In this document: in pieces, positions 18,595 through 27,360 of the stretch
Layout: each line of letters opens with the position of its first letter
Position numbering within the stretch: position 1 is the stretch's first letter
Source: Trinickia acidisoli
Lineage (GTDB): Bacteria > Pseudomonadota > Gammaproteobacteria > Burkholderiales > Burkholderiaceae
Direction: 5' to 3'
Length of the DNA: 64,000 nt
Assembly: GCF_017315725.1 (NCBI RefSeq)
Contig: NZ_JAFLRG010000001.1
Location: 1,984,001-2,048,000, forward strand
The notes under the pieces: generated by a model
The model's input: only the letters and a program-made list of their open reading frames with translations
What the model was told of the DNA's origin: nothing
The model's database searches: none
Translations under genes and position numbers: made by a program

Positions 18595-19194
18595 ATGGAT
18601 AACCAGACCCGTTCAGAGATTTCTCGTAAGAAGGCCATTGACGCCGCGCTGACCATTCTGTCGCGAGAGGGGGTCGGCGGACTGACGTTCGATTCGCTGG
18701 CGCGCGAAAGCGGCATCAGCAAGGGCGGACTCCTGCATCAATTTCGTACGCGGCACGGTGTGCTGTGTGCGCTGCTCGATTACCAACGGCAGCAGTTCGA
18801 GCAGATTGGGCGGAACTATCTGGAGAAGGAAGGCGCGACCAAGGCCGAACCGATTCTGGCGGCCCACATCGCGATTTACCGAGAAGCCATCAAGCAGCCG
18901 CGTTCGGTGGCACGGGCCGGTCTTGCCGCGCTGATCGAAAGTCCGGCATTGCTAGAAGACATCAAGACGACTGACACAGTCACCATCAAGGCGTTGCAAG
19001 ACCAAGCGGCCGACCCGGATTTATCGCTGTTGCGATACTTCGCTGCTAGCGGTATCGCATTTCACACGCTGTTGGGTACGTCGCCGTTGAGCGAATCGGC
19101 TCGCAACAGACTCTTCGTCCGACTCCTCGACGAAGCAAGTTGGCCGGCTCAGACGTCGCCTCCCAAACGTCGTTCCAAGCGCCGCGCGGACTGA
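18595..19194 (+). CDS. TetR family regulator of the pqiABC/lipoprotein locus
   Basis: The product has 199 residues. The helix-turn-helix is at about 12-56 with LTFDSLARESGISKGGLLHQF. The C-terminal part resembles the domain seen in regulators with a SALEDIK-like helix pair (ALIESPALLEDIKTTDT). It is flanked by two copies of one palindrome, at 18482-18499 and 19251-19278, so it most likely represses itself, the divergent lipoprotein gene and the downstream pqiABC operon. The inducer is unknown; membrane-active compounds are plausible from the targets. Confidence 0.85.
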   Translation: MDNQTRSEISRKKAIDAALTILSREGVGGLTFDSLARESGISKGGLLHQFRTRHGVLCALLDYQRQQFEQIGRNYLEKEGATKAEPILAAHIAIYREAIKQPRSVARAGLAALIESPALLEDIKTTDTVTIKALQDQAADPDLSLLRYFAASGIAFHTLLGTSPLSESARNRLFVRLLDEASWPAQTSPPKRRSKRRAD

Positions 19195-19250
19195 CCGGCG
19201 AACGGCGCGGTTGGAGGGGACGGAATCCGTCTGCTCCAACGTTTGATCAA

Positions 19251-19278
19251 TTAACAAGCCGTCTACCCGGTTTGTTAA
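19251..19278. promoter_or_regulatory. TetR operator copy 2 in the pqiA promoter
   Basis: TTAACAAGCCG-TCTACC-CGGTTTGTTAA has 11-bp arms with one mismatch. A possible promoter, TTAACA at 19251 and GTTAAT at 19274 with 17-bp spacing, is entirely covered by it, so binding would block RNA polymerase. Confidence 0.7.
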
Positions 19279-19347
19279 TTTTAATTGCGATATCAATCTG
19301 ACGCCTCGAATGTGCTGTCCGTAGCGAGGGGCGTACCCGAACACCGG

Positions 19348-20625
19348 ATGTCGAAGATGAATGAAGCGAAACTGATCGCGTGTCACGAATGTGATTTGCT
19401 CCAATGGAACGCCCCCTTATCCGAACGCGGAACGGCTCGCTGCCGACGCTGCAGCGCGACCCTCTATCGAAGCCTGCCGATAACGTACGATCAGGCGCTT
19501 GCGCTTTCATTGGCTGCCGCTGTCATGTTTGCGGTTGCCAACTGCTTTCCGATCATCGCACTTTGGGTCGAGGGCGCATTTGTCGAAGCGACGCTGTTCG
19601 GGGCGGTTTCGTCGCTGTGGAACGATGGTATGTGGCCTTTGGCCGGCCTTGTGTTCGTGACGACGATCCTGATGCCTTCAGTGAACATCGCAGCAGTGAT
19701 CTATCTGCTTTTGCCGTTGCATTTGGGTCATTCGCCCTGGCGATTCGAGCTGGTTCTGCGTGTGCTCAAGCACGTTGCGCCTTGGTCAATGGTCGAAGTG
19801 CTCATGCTCGCCATGCTGGTCGCGCTCGTCAAACTCGAGTATTTCGCGACCGTCGTTCCCGGCTTTGGGATCTGGGCGTTCGGTGCGGTGATGGTGCTGC
19901 TCGCAGCCGCGGCAGTTTCGTTCGATCCGGCTGACATAAGGGCACGTATCCACAGCTTGTCAGGTGATCACCCCGCGTCGCACGTGCCGGAGGCAGGTAC
20001 AACGGCCCTGACCGCGGCTCGCGCCGGTCTATTCGTGTGCCACGACTGCGGCCTCGTGTCCAAGCCGCTCGCTCGTGTCCATGTCGGGATCTGCCCACGA
20101 TGTGGCGCGATATTGCATCTGCGCAAACCTCAGAGTCTCGCGCGCACCTGGGCATTTCTGTCAGCCGCGACGGTTCTCTACGTCCCGGCTGTTCTCCTGC
20201 CGGTTATGGTCACTCGTACCGTGTTCGGTACTCGATCCGACACACTCTTGAGCGGCGTCGTATTGCTCTGGGCCTCCGGCTCGTGGGCGCTCGCCATGGT
20301 CGTTTTCATTGCCAGCATCGTGGTGCCGTTGCTGAAAATCCTGTCGCTCACGTATCTCGCCTGGAGTACGCAGTTGCGCTCCCGTGCGGTCACGCGAAAA
20401 CGAACGCGGATCTACCGGGTGGTCGAACTCGTGGGCCGCTGGTCGATGCTCGATATCTACGTCATTACCCTCCTGGTCGCACTCGTCCGATTCGATTCGA
20501 TGGCGACGATCGATGCGGGTCCTGGCGCGATCGCATTCGGAGCGGTAGTCGTGTTGACCCTATTCGCTGCATTGTCGTTCGATCCCCGGCTGATATGGGA
20601 CGCTGTGGAGTCAGAAGGTGAATAA
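19348..20625 (+). CDS. pqiA: paraquat-inducible protein A, inner-membrane component of the Pqi lipid-transport system
   Basis: The product has about 425 residues. It contains two repeats, each a zinc-ribbon-like pair (CHECD ... CRRC near the N-terminus and CHDCG ... CPRCG at about 230-250) followed by four hydrophobic helices. This is the PqiA/LetA architecture. PqiA sits in the inner membrane and works with PqiB and PqiC, which bridge the envelope for lipid movement. ATG 19348 was chosen over ATG 19357 and TTG 19285; none has a strong ribosome site. It overlaps pqiB by 8 bp. The operator at 19251-19278 implies TetR control. Confidence 0.88.
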   Translation: MSKMNEAKLIACHECDLLQWNAPLSERGTARCRRCSATLYRSLPITYDQALALSLAAAVMFAVANCFPIIALWVEGAFVEATLFGAVSSLWNDGMWPLAGLVFVTTILMPSVNIAAVIYLLLPLHLGHSPWRFELVLRVLKHVAPWSMVEVLMLAMLVALVKLEYFATVVPGFGIWAFGAVMVLLAAAAVSFDPADIRARIHSLSGDHPASHVPEAGTTALTAARAGLFVCHDCGLVSKPLARVHVGICPRCGAILHLRKPQSLARTWAFLSAATVLYVPAVLLPVMVTRTVFGTRSDTLLSGVVLLWASGSWALAMVVFIASIVVPLLKILSLTYLAWSTQLRSRAVTRKRTRIYRVVELVGRWSMLDIYVITLLVALVRFDSMATIDAGPGAIAFGAVVVLTLFAALSFDPRLIWDAVESEGE

Positions 20626-22246
20626 GGTGTCGAGACAGAAAAATAGCGAAGGCGCGGCAGACTTTCCGACGGCAGTCGCCGTGCAGCGGTCGGGGTGGCA
20701 GGTACGGATGGTATGGCTTGTGCCCGTGGGGGCCGTTTTGATTGCGGGCGGCCTGGCCGTGCAGGCGTTGATGCAACGAGGCCCGACTATCACCATCCGC
20801 TTCGCCACAGGTGAGGGCATCGAGGCCGGCAAGACAAAGATCAAGTTCAAGAACGTCGACGTTGGCGTAATCAAGCGTCTTGCACTTTCCGACGATCACA
20901 AGACAGTGCTTGCCCGTGCTGAAATGACTCGCGGCGCTGCCGGCATGCTCGTCGACGATACCCGCTTCTGGGTCGTGCGCCCGCGCATTACCGCAGGCAC
21001 GGTATCGGGCATCGGCACGTTGATATCCGGTTCTCACATCGGCATGGACGTCGGCACGTCGCAAAAGGCGCGACGCAATTTCGTCGGTCTCGAGTCGCCG
21101 CCGGCCTTGGCGTCCGGCACGCAGGGGCGAGAATTCGTGCTCAAGAGCGCGACCATCGGCTCGCTCGATATCGGTTCGCCCGTATTCTTCAGGCGGCTTC
21201 AGGTCGGTCAGGTTGTCTCGTACGCACTTGACCCTGACGGCGCAGGCATGACCATACGCGTCTTTATCAATGCGCCTTACGATAAATACGTCACGAACGA
21301 CACCCGCTTCTGGCACGCAAGCGGCGTGGATGTGACGTTGGACGCGACCGGCGTGAAGATCGATACCGAATCCGTGGCGTCGATCCTGATCGGCGGACTT
21401 GCATTCGAGAACCCGCCGGACACAACGTCCACGACCGAAGCCGACGCGCTGCAACCGTACGAGTTGTTCGCTGCACGCACCGAGGCGATGAAGCCGCACG
21501 ACACGATCGTCGACAAATACGTGTTGAACTTCAAGGAGTCGGTGCGTGGATTGAATGTGGGTGCACCTGTCGACTTTCGGGGGATCGTCATTGGCGAAGT
21601 GGCGGCGATCCGTGCGCACTTCGATCCTGCCACCCGGGCGTTCAGTATTCCCGTCGAGGTGAACATTTATCCGGAGCGACTGATTTCGCGAGACAACTGG
21701 GACGGCAGCATTGGAAGCACGTCGTCGGAGCGAAAGCAGTTCGCGGACTACTTGATAGCGAAAGGGCTACGGGCGCAGCTAAGGACAGGGAATCTTCTAA
21801 CCGGGCAACTGTATGTCGCGATCGACTTCTTCCCCGCCGCACCGAAGGCGAAAGTGGACTGGAGTAAGAAGATGCCCCAACTGCCGACGGTGCCAGGCAA
21901 CTTGCAGGGCTTGCAGGAATCCATCACCAATCTCGTCGCGAAGCTCAACGAGATTCCGTTTAAGGGGATCGGCACGGACCTGCGCAAAACGCTCGGCGAT
22001 GCGGACACGCTACTCAATACCATCAACACGGATATAGCACCCGACGCAAAAGCGACGCTGACCGCGGCGCGAGAGGCGCTGACGTCGGCGAATCGCACGC
22101 TGCAAAGCGACTCCCCATTGCAGCAAAGCACGGTCGAAACCATGCATGAATTGTCACAAGCGGCAGTCTCGATTCGCACGTTGGCGGAATATCTCGAACG
22201 TCACCCGGAAGCGCTGATTCGTGGCAAGTCCAAGGACAAACCATGA
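20618..22246 (+). CDS. pqiB: intermembrane transport protein PqiB (MCE/MlaD domains)
   Basis: The product has 542 residues and starts at GTG 20618. A membrane anchor (about 29-50) precedes three MCE domains, visible as GEGIEAGKTKIKFKNVDVG, LDIGSPVFFRRLQVGQV and LNVGAPVDFRGIVIGEV. A C-terminal helical region follows. In E. coli PqiB the MCE rings stack and the C-terminal helices form a needle spanning the periplasm. Overlap with pqiA and with pqiC (ATGA) indicates translational coupling. Confidence 0.93.
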   Translation: MNKVSRQKNSEGAADFPTAVAVQRSGWQVRMVWLVPVGAVLIAGGLAVQALMQRGPTITIRFATGEGIEAGKTKIKFKNVDVGVIKRLALSDDHKTVLARAEMTRGAAGMLVDDTRFWVVRPRITAGTVSGIGTLISGSHIGMDVGTSQKARRNFVGLESPPALASGTQGREFVLKSATIGSLDIGSPVFFRRLQVGQVVSYALDPDGAGMTIRVFINAPYDKYVTNDTRFWHASGVDVTLDATGVKIDTESVASILIGGLAFENPPDTTSTTEADALQPYELFAARTEAMKPHDTIVDKYVLNFKESVRGLNVGAPVDFRGIVIGEVAAIRAHFDPATRAFSIPVEVNIYPERLISRDNWDGSIGSTSSERKQFADYLIAKGLRAQLRTGNLLTGQLYVAIDFFPAAPKAKVDWSKKMPQLPTVPGNLQGLQESITNLVAKLNEIPFKGIGTDLRKTLGDADTLLNTINTDIAPDAKATLTAAREALTSANRTLQSDSPLQQSTVETMHELSQAAVSIRTLAEYLERHPEALIRGKSKDKP

Positions 22247-22827
22247 GCCGATATTCCGCGTTCGCTTCGGCAATGATCGTGTCGACCTTTTTCGTGGGGT
22301 GCTCGACGTCGCCGGCCTCCAGGTTCTATACGCTGAGTGCCGTTCAAATCGCCGAACCGCGGCCCGGTATAGAGCCGATTGCGATTGCGATGGGTCCGGT
22401 TACGGTTCCGGAGCTTGTCGATCGACCGCAAATCGTGTCTACGATCGACGCGAACCGTGTATCCATAGACGAATTCGCTCGCTGGGCCGATCCGCTGAAG
22501 AGTCAGATCGCGCGCACGCTGGCGGCGGACCTCATGCAACTCATGCCCGGTTCGGTCGTGTCGGTCTATCCGCAGCGGGCGAGTGACAACGGCTATCGAG
22601 TCAGCGTCGACGTACAGCGTTTTGATTCACCGACAAGCGGGGCGGTGACGCTGGCGGCGATCTGGTCGGTGCGTTCGCCAAAAGGCAACGTCCTTGACGG
22701 ACACGCTGTCGTACACGAGGCCGTGAGCGAGCCTGGATACGACGCGCTGGTCAACGCACATAGTCGGGCACTCTCGTCGGTGGCCAAGGATATCGCGGTA
22801 GCCATGCAATCCGCGTTAGCGCAGTGA
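22243..22827 (+). CDS. pqiC: PqiC outer-membrane lipoprotein
   Basis: The product has 194 residues with the lipobox VGCS, lipidated C20. SRFYTLS after the anchor and the following strands match the DUF330/ABC-transport auxiliary lipoprotein family. It serves as the outer-membrane partner of PqiB. Its start overlaps the pqiB stop by four bases, so pqiABC is a compact operon. Confidence 0.88.
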   Translation: MSRYSAFASAMIVSTFFVGCSTSPASRFYTLSAVQIAEPRPGIEPIAIAMGPVTVPELVDRPQIVSTIDANRVSIDEFARWADPLKSQIARTLAADLMQLMPGSVVSVYPQRASDNGYRVSVDVQRFDSPTSGAVTLAAIWSVRSPKGNVLDGHAVVHEAVSEPGYDALVNAHSRALSSVAKDIAVAMQSALAQ

Positions 22828-22909
22828 AACGACACGGGGGCGCGATGAGATATGGGCATCGTCCGGTGTCGAGCCTTTCTCGTATCATGCTCAAGGGTTT
22901 TCCCCTGTT

Positions 22910-22923
22910 TGAAAGCGCTTTCA
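22910..22923. promoter_or_regulatory. LacI-family operator copy 1, in front of lacI-type regulator
   Basis: TGAAAGCGCTTTCA is a perfect 14-bp palindrome with a central CG, typical of LacI-family operators, 22 bp upstream of the regulator start codon. It suggests autoregulation. Confidence 0.75.
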
Positions 22924-22944
22924 CAATCGATAAGCTTGCGCACC

Positions 22945-23997
22945 ATGACGACTAACGATCCAACCCCGCCCAACGTCACGCTCGAACAGATCGCGCGCGC
23001 CGCCGGTGTTTCTCCGAGCACGGTATCGCGAATTCTGAACGGGACGGTACGAGTCTCGTCTGCCAAGCGGCAGGCGGTTGAGCAGGCCATCGTTCAGTTC
23101 AGATATAAGCCGAACGCACTCGCGCGCAGTCTCGCCAGCGGCAGGACCGGCACCATCGGCGTGCTGACTCAAACCATTGCGAGTCCGTTTTACGCCGAGT
23201 GGCTTCACGGTGTCGAAGACGCGCTCAATGAGCCCGGACTCACGCCGGTCTTCGTTAGCAGTCGCTGGAATATCGACGAGGAGAGGGCGCGTATCGAGGA
23301 CCTCATCGCGCGGCGGGTCGACGGCATCATCGCGCTGCATGGGCAGCTCGATGAAAGCTGCCTGGAAGAATTTTCCCGGCAAACGCCGATGGTCGTACTC
23401 GGGCGCTCGTTCCCGTATTACCCTGCGCTGTCCGGGTTTCCTCTCGATAACGTTCGCGGTGCATTTGACGCAACATCACATCTGATCGCTCAGGGGCACC
23501 GCAAGATCGCTTTTATCGCCGGCCCGACAGATCACGCGGATGCGCTCGAGCGGATGGTCGGTTACCGGATGGCGCTCGACGAGGCCGGCATTGGTTTCGA
23601 TGCCGTTCGTATCGAGCAGGGGGACTTTCTCGAACCCGGTGGCGTCTCGGCCATGGAGCGTTTGTTTGAGCGTCGAGTCGCGTTTACGGCGGTATTCTGC
23701 GCGAACGATCAAACGGCTTACGGAGCACGTTTGGTTCTCTATCGGCGTGGCCTACGCGTGCCGGAAGACGTTTCGATCGTCGGATTCGACGACGTGCCGA
23801 CCTCGCAGTACACCACGCCGCCGCTTACCACCGTGCGTCAGCCGATCTATGAAATCGGCCGGCAAGCCGCGGAAATGATCGTGCAGTTGATTCGCAAGGA
23901 GCCCGTTACGGTGCGCACTATTCCGCTGAGTCTGATCGTGCGGGAGACCACTTGCGCACCAGGCTCCGCCGACTCCAAAGCAAAATTGGCAGATTGA
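22945..23997 (+). CDS. LacI family transcriptional regulator of the beta-glucoside locus
   Basis: The product has 350 residues. ATG 22945 gives VTLEQIARAAGVSPSTVSRILNG at the N-terminus, the LacI helix-turn-helix with hinge helix (KPNALARSLA). The sugar-binding domain is complete, with CANDQTAYG and SIVGFDDVPTSQYTTPPLTTV. It should repress in the absence of a sugar. Three copies of its likely operator lie before itself, before the sugar importer and before the porin. The linked GH1 enzyme points to cellobiose or another beta-glucoside as inducer. Confidence 0.9.
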   Translation: MTTNDPTPPNVTLEQIARAAGVSPSTVSRILNGTVRVSSAKRQAVEQAIVQFRYKPNALARSLASGRTGTIGVLTQTIASPFYAEWLHGVEDALNEPGLTPVFVSSRWNIDEERARIEDLIARRVDGIIALHGQLDESCLEEFSRQTPMVVLGRSFPYYPALSGFPLDNVRGAFDATSHLIAQGHRKIAFIAGPTDHADALERMVGYRMALDEAGIGFDAVRIEQGDFLEPGGVSAMERLFERRVAFTAVFCANDQTAYGARLVLYRRGLRVPEDVSIVGFDDVPTSQYTTPPLTTVRQPIYEIGRQAAEMIVQLIRKEPVTVRTIPLSLIVRETTCAPGSADSKAKLAD

Positions 23998-24048
23998 TCG
24001 TTGTTATTGCGACGGTTTAGTCCGTCATGGCCGAAAGCCGCCATTTTA

Positions 24049-24062
24049 TGAAAGCGCTTTCA
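24049..24062. promoter_or_regulatory. LacI-family operator copy 2, in front of sugar ABC operon
   Basis: An identical TGAAAGCGCTTTCA lies 52 bp before the start of the substrate-binding-protein gene. Confidence 0.78.
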
Positions 24063-24113
24063 GAAAAATGTGTACTCAACCAGACGTACCTCATAAACGA
24101 CAGGAGACAGTGA

Positions 24114-25361
24114 ATGAAATTTCGTTTTTCGGTGCTTGCGACTTCCGTTTTGCTGGGATTCGCGGCAATCAGCGCCCATGCCAACACGACCTTGAGGGTG
24201 GCCGTCTATCCGAAGCTCGATCAGGCAATCAAGGATGCATTGCCCGCCTGGAAGAAGCTTCACCCCGACGTCGACATCGAGGTGTCGGCACACGAGATCG
24301 GCGATCACCACAACGCCATGCTGACTGCGCTCGCGACGGGCTCGGATTTGCCTGACGTCATGGCGGTGGAGGTGGGCTACATCGGCCGCTTTGCAGCAGG
24401 CGGCGGCCTCGAGGATCTTTCGAAGCCGCCCTACAACGCGGGCCAATACAAGAGCGACTTCATCCATTACACCTTCGCGCAGGCCACGACGCAAGATGGG
24501 GCGATCGTCGGCATGCCTTCGGACATCGGCCCGGGAACGCTCTTCTATCGAAAGGACATTCTCGATAAAGCCGGCGTGAGCGAAGCCGACCTGACGCGCT
24601 CCTGGGACTCTTATCTGGCGGCCGGACAGAAGATCAAGCAGGCGACGGGTGCCTATTTGCTGGCCTCGGCGCGCGATATCGAAGACATCTATGTCCGCGC
24701 CAACCTCAAGGATGGCGAGGGTTTGTACTTTGACAACGCGGGCAATCCGGAAGTCACCACGCCACGCTTCGTCAAAGCCTTCGAACTTGCAAAGAAGACG
24801 CGCAATCTGGGCCTGGACGCGAAGATCACGCCGTGGACGAACGATTGGTCGGAAGCATTCAAGCGGGGCACCATCGCGACCCAAATGATGGGCGCGTGGC
24901 TCGGCGGCCATCTTGCGAGTTGGCTCGCACCGGACACGAAGGGACTGTGGCGTGCGACCAATCTGCCCGATGGGGCGTATGCCTCCTTTGGCGGTACGTT
25001 CTATTCGATCCCGACCAAGGCTAAACAGAAGGCGCTTTCCTGGGAGTTCATCAAGTTCATGACGACCCGGCAAGACATGCAGCTCAATTCGTTCAAGTCG
25101 ATCGACGCTTTCCCGGCGCTCTTGTCGGCGCAGAAGTCCGACTTCTTCGCTCAGCCGGTGGCGTTTCTCGGTGGCGAAAAAGCGCGCGTGATCTGGCGCG
25201 ATGCCGCAGCGCACATCCCGTCTATTCCGCGCAACAAGTATGACCAAGTGGCGGAAGAAGCGGTCCACTCGGCGCTCGATAGGGTGGTGGACGACAACGA
25301 AGACATTCCCACCGCGCTGAAGGAAGCCCAGGACGAGATCGTGCATCGCATCCGCCGTTGA
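24114..25361 (+). CDS. sugar ABC transporter substrate-binding protein (family 1)
   Basis: The product has 415 residues. Its Sec signal peptide ends at SAHA-NTTL (about residue 23). The mature protein has the family-1 extracellular solute-binding pattern: LRVAVYPKLDQAIKDALPAWKK, DLPDVMAVEVGYI, PSDIGPGTLFYRKDILDKAG and FYSIPTKAKQKALSWEFIKFM. It captures an oligosaccharide in the periplasm for the two permeases that follow. The GH1 enzyme in the same locus makes a beta-glucoside the best guess. The LacI operator upstream controls it. Confidence 0.92.
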   Translation: MKFRFSVLATSVLLGFAAISAHANTTLRVAVYPKLDQAIKDALPAWKKLHPDVDIEVSAHEIGDHHNAMLTALATGSDLPDVMAVEVGYIGRFAAGGGLEDLSKPPYNAGQYKSDFIHYTFAQATTQDGAIVGMPSDIGPGTLFYRKDILDKAGVSEADLTRSWDSYLAAGQKIKQATGAYLLASARDIEDIYVRANLKDGEGLYFDNAGNPEVTTPRFVKAFELAKKTRNLGLDAKITPWTNDWSEAFKRGTIATQMMGAWLGGHLASWLAPDTKGLWRATNLPDGAYASFGGTFYSIPTKAKQKALSWEFIKFMTTRQDMQLNSFKSIDAFPALLSAQKSDFFAQPVAFLGGEKARVIWRDAAAHIPSIPRNKYDQVAEEAVHSALDRVVDDNEDIPTALKEAQDEIVHRIRR

Positions 25362-25450
25362 GGATGGTGGCGCACCGGGTGCGCCACTCAATGAGGAAAC
25401 CGCGCGGCCGGCGTATCAGGCCGACCGCGCCAGTGTGGTTGGAGCCGTTG

Positions 25451-26467
25451 ATGAATCGCTTGATGTCCCAATCCGATGCGACCGTGCCGGAGTCCAGTAC
25501 GGCGCCTGCGTTGCCCACGGCCAGCCGGCGGCGGTTGTTCTCGGACCCGTTGAAGGTCGCTCCGTATCTCTTCCTGGCGCCGTTCTTTCTGCTGTTCGCC
25601 ACGTTTATTGCCTTCCCGCTGCTGTTTTCGCTATTTCTAGCGTTTCATAGTTGGGATGCGACCTCGGGGCTCGCGGGCATGAAGTGGGTGGGCCTGTCGA
25701 ATTTCACTTTTACGCTAACCGATCGCTGGTTTTGGAAGTCGCTGTACAACACAGCGTACATGGCGCTCGCGTCGGGACTGCCGCAGCATCTGATCGCGCT
25801 GCCGCTGGCGTTCTTTCTGCAAACCTGTTTTCGCCGCTGGCGCAATTTTGTCGTCGGCCTGTACTTTCTGCCGTTCATCACGTCGAGCGTGGCCATCGCG
25901 CTGATCTTCTCGTCGTTGTACTCGACCGATTACGGCATGATCAATCTCGCGATCGCCGAAGTCGCCAAACTGCCGGGGCTGCACTGGATCTTGCCGAGTC
26001 ATCGCATCGAATGGCTGACCGATGCCGCGAACATCAAGCCCGCCGTTTCGATCGTCGTTTTCTGGCGTTATGTCGGGTGGAATACGGTGCTGTATTTGTC
26101 CGCGCTCCAGACCATTCCCGGCGAACTCTACGAAGCGGCGAAGATCGATGGCGCGAATGCTTGGCAGCAATTCAGATTGGTCGTCCTTCCGCTACTGAAG
26201 CCGATGATCTACCTCGCCGTCACGCTATCCATCATCGGCGGGCTGCAACTGTTCGAAGAGCCGTTCATTCTTTTGCCCAACGAGGGGATGGGAACCGATC
26301 AGTCGGGCCTCACCACGGCCGTCTATATGTATCGCACGGCATTTCACGACGGTGATTTCGGAACGGCGAGTTCGATCGCATGGCTGCTGTTCGTCGCCAT
26401 CACCGGACTCATGTGGGTCAACACGCGCATCTTCAATCGCAGCGGCATGAAGGAGACCGGGCAATGA
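25451..26467 (+). CDS. sugar ABC transporter permease (MalF/UgpA type)
   Basis: The product has 338 residues; ATG 25451 follows GGAG. An N-terminal cytoplasmic extension precedes six membrane helices starting at YLFLAPFFLLFATFIAF. The EAA loop is ELYEAAKIDGANAWQQF, which docks with the ATPase. It pairs with the next permease, overlapping it by four bases (ATGA). Confidence 0.93.
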   Translation: MNRLMSQSDATVPESSTAPALPTASRRRLFSDPLKVAPYLFLAPFFLLFATFIAFPLLFSLFLAFHSWDATSGLAGMKWVGLSNFTFTLTDRWFWKSLYNTAYMALASGLPQHLIALPLAFFLQTCFRRWRNFVVGLYFLPFITSSVAIALIFSSLYSTDYGMINLAIAEVAKLPGLHWILPSHRIEWLTDAANIKPAVSIVVFWRYVGWNTVLYLSALQTIPGELYEAAKIDGANAWQQFRLVVLPLLKPMIYLAVTLSIIGGLQLFEEPFILLPNEGMGTDQSGLTTAVYMYRTAFHDGDFGTASSIAWLLFVAITGLMWVNTRIFNRSGMKETGQ

Positions 26468-27297
26468 TGATCCGTTCACGCAACCGAGCGCGTTACCTCG
26501 GCTATGCAATCGTCTCCGCGGGCGCGGTGCTGATGTTCTCGCCGTTCTACTTCATGTTCGTGTTCGCCACGCACAGCAGCTCCGAAATATTTTCGATGCC
26601 GCCGCCCCTTTGGTTCGGCCATGCATTTCTGGACAACATGGCGTCGCTGGTCCGTCATATTCCGTTTTGGCGAAATCTAGGTTGGAGCTTCTATACCTCG
26701 ATATTGCAAACGCTCCTGACCTTGCTCGTGACGTCGATGGCGGGCTATGCGTTTGCGATGTACGAGTTCCGCTTTAAGAAGGCGCTGTTCGCAGTCGCAC
26801 TCACCGGCATGCTCATTCCGCCGTTTCTCAGCATGATTCCGACGTTCATGACCATGAATCTGCTGGGCTGGATCAATGAGCCGCGTGCGCTTTACGTCCC
26901 CGGGGCGGCTGCCGCGCTCGGCGTGTTCCTGATGCGGCAATACATCGCCAGCGCGATTCCGATCGAACTCGTCGAGGCGGCTCGCATCGACGGTTGCAGT
27001 GAGTTGCGCATCTATTGGACCGTCGTGCTGCCGCTGCTCGGGCCCGCATTGGGAACGTTGGGGCTAATCAGTTTCATCCAGGCGTGGAATAACTTTCTTT
27101 CCGCGCTCGTGGTGCTGCGCTCGCCCTCGATGTACACCTTGCCGCTCGCACTGCGGATTCTCCAGAGTCCGACCAACTCCGACTGGGGAGCGGTAATGGC
27201 GGGTTCGGCTGTGGCCGTGTTACCGCTGCTCGTCTTGTTTGCTTTCACGTCACGCCGTTTGATCGACGGCATGACCGCAGGCGCCGTGAAGGCATGA
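26464..27297 (+). CDS. sugar ABC transporter permease (MalG/UgpE type)
   Basis: The product has 277 residues; ATG 26464 overlaps the stop of the first permease. It has six membrane helices and the EAA loop ELVEAARIDGCSELRIY. It forms the heterodimeric channel of the importer. The ATPase gene is 1.5 kb downstream after the glucosidase. Confidence 0.93.
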   Translation: MMIRSRNRARYLGYAIVSAGAVLMFSPFYFMFVFATHSSSEIFSMPPPLWFGHAFLDNMASLVRHIPFWRNLGWSFYTSILQTLLTLLVTSMAGYAFAMYEFRFKKALFAVALTGMLIPPFLSMIPTFMTMNLLGWINEPRALYVPGAAAALGVFLMRQYIASAIPIELVEAARIDGCSELRIYWTVVLPLLGPALGTLGLISFIQAWNNFLSALVVLRSPSMYTLPLALRILQSPTNSDWGAVMAGSAVAVLPLLVLFAFTSRRLIDGMTAGAVKA

Positions 27298-27360
27298 CGT
27301 TTTGTGCCCGGGTCAACTGATTTCGCTCATTTGATTGAATAACTTGGAACTACCAATTCA

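Noticed and set aside
24060..25391. 443-codon open frame antisense to the sugar-binding protein
   Set aside because: No motif or ribosome site; the plus strand encodes an evident substrate-binding protein with signal peptide.
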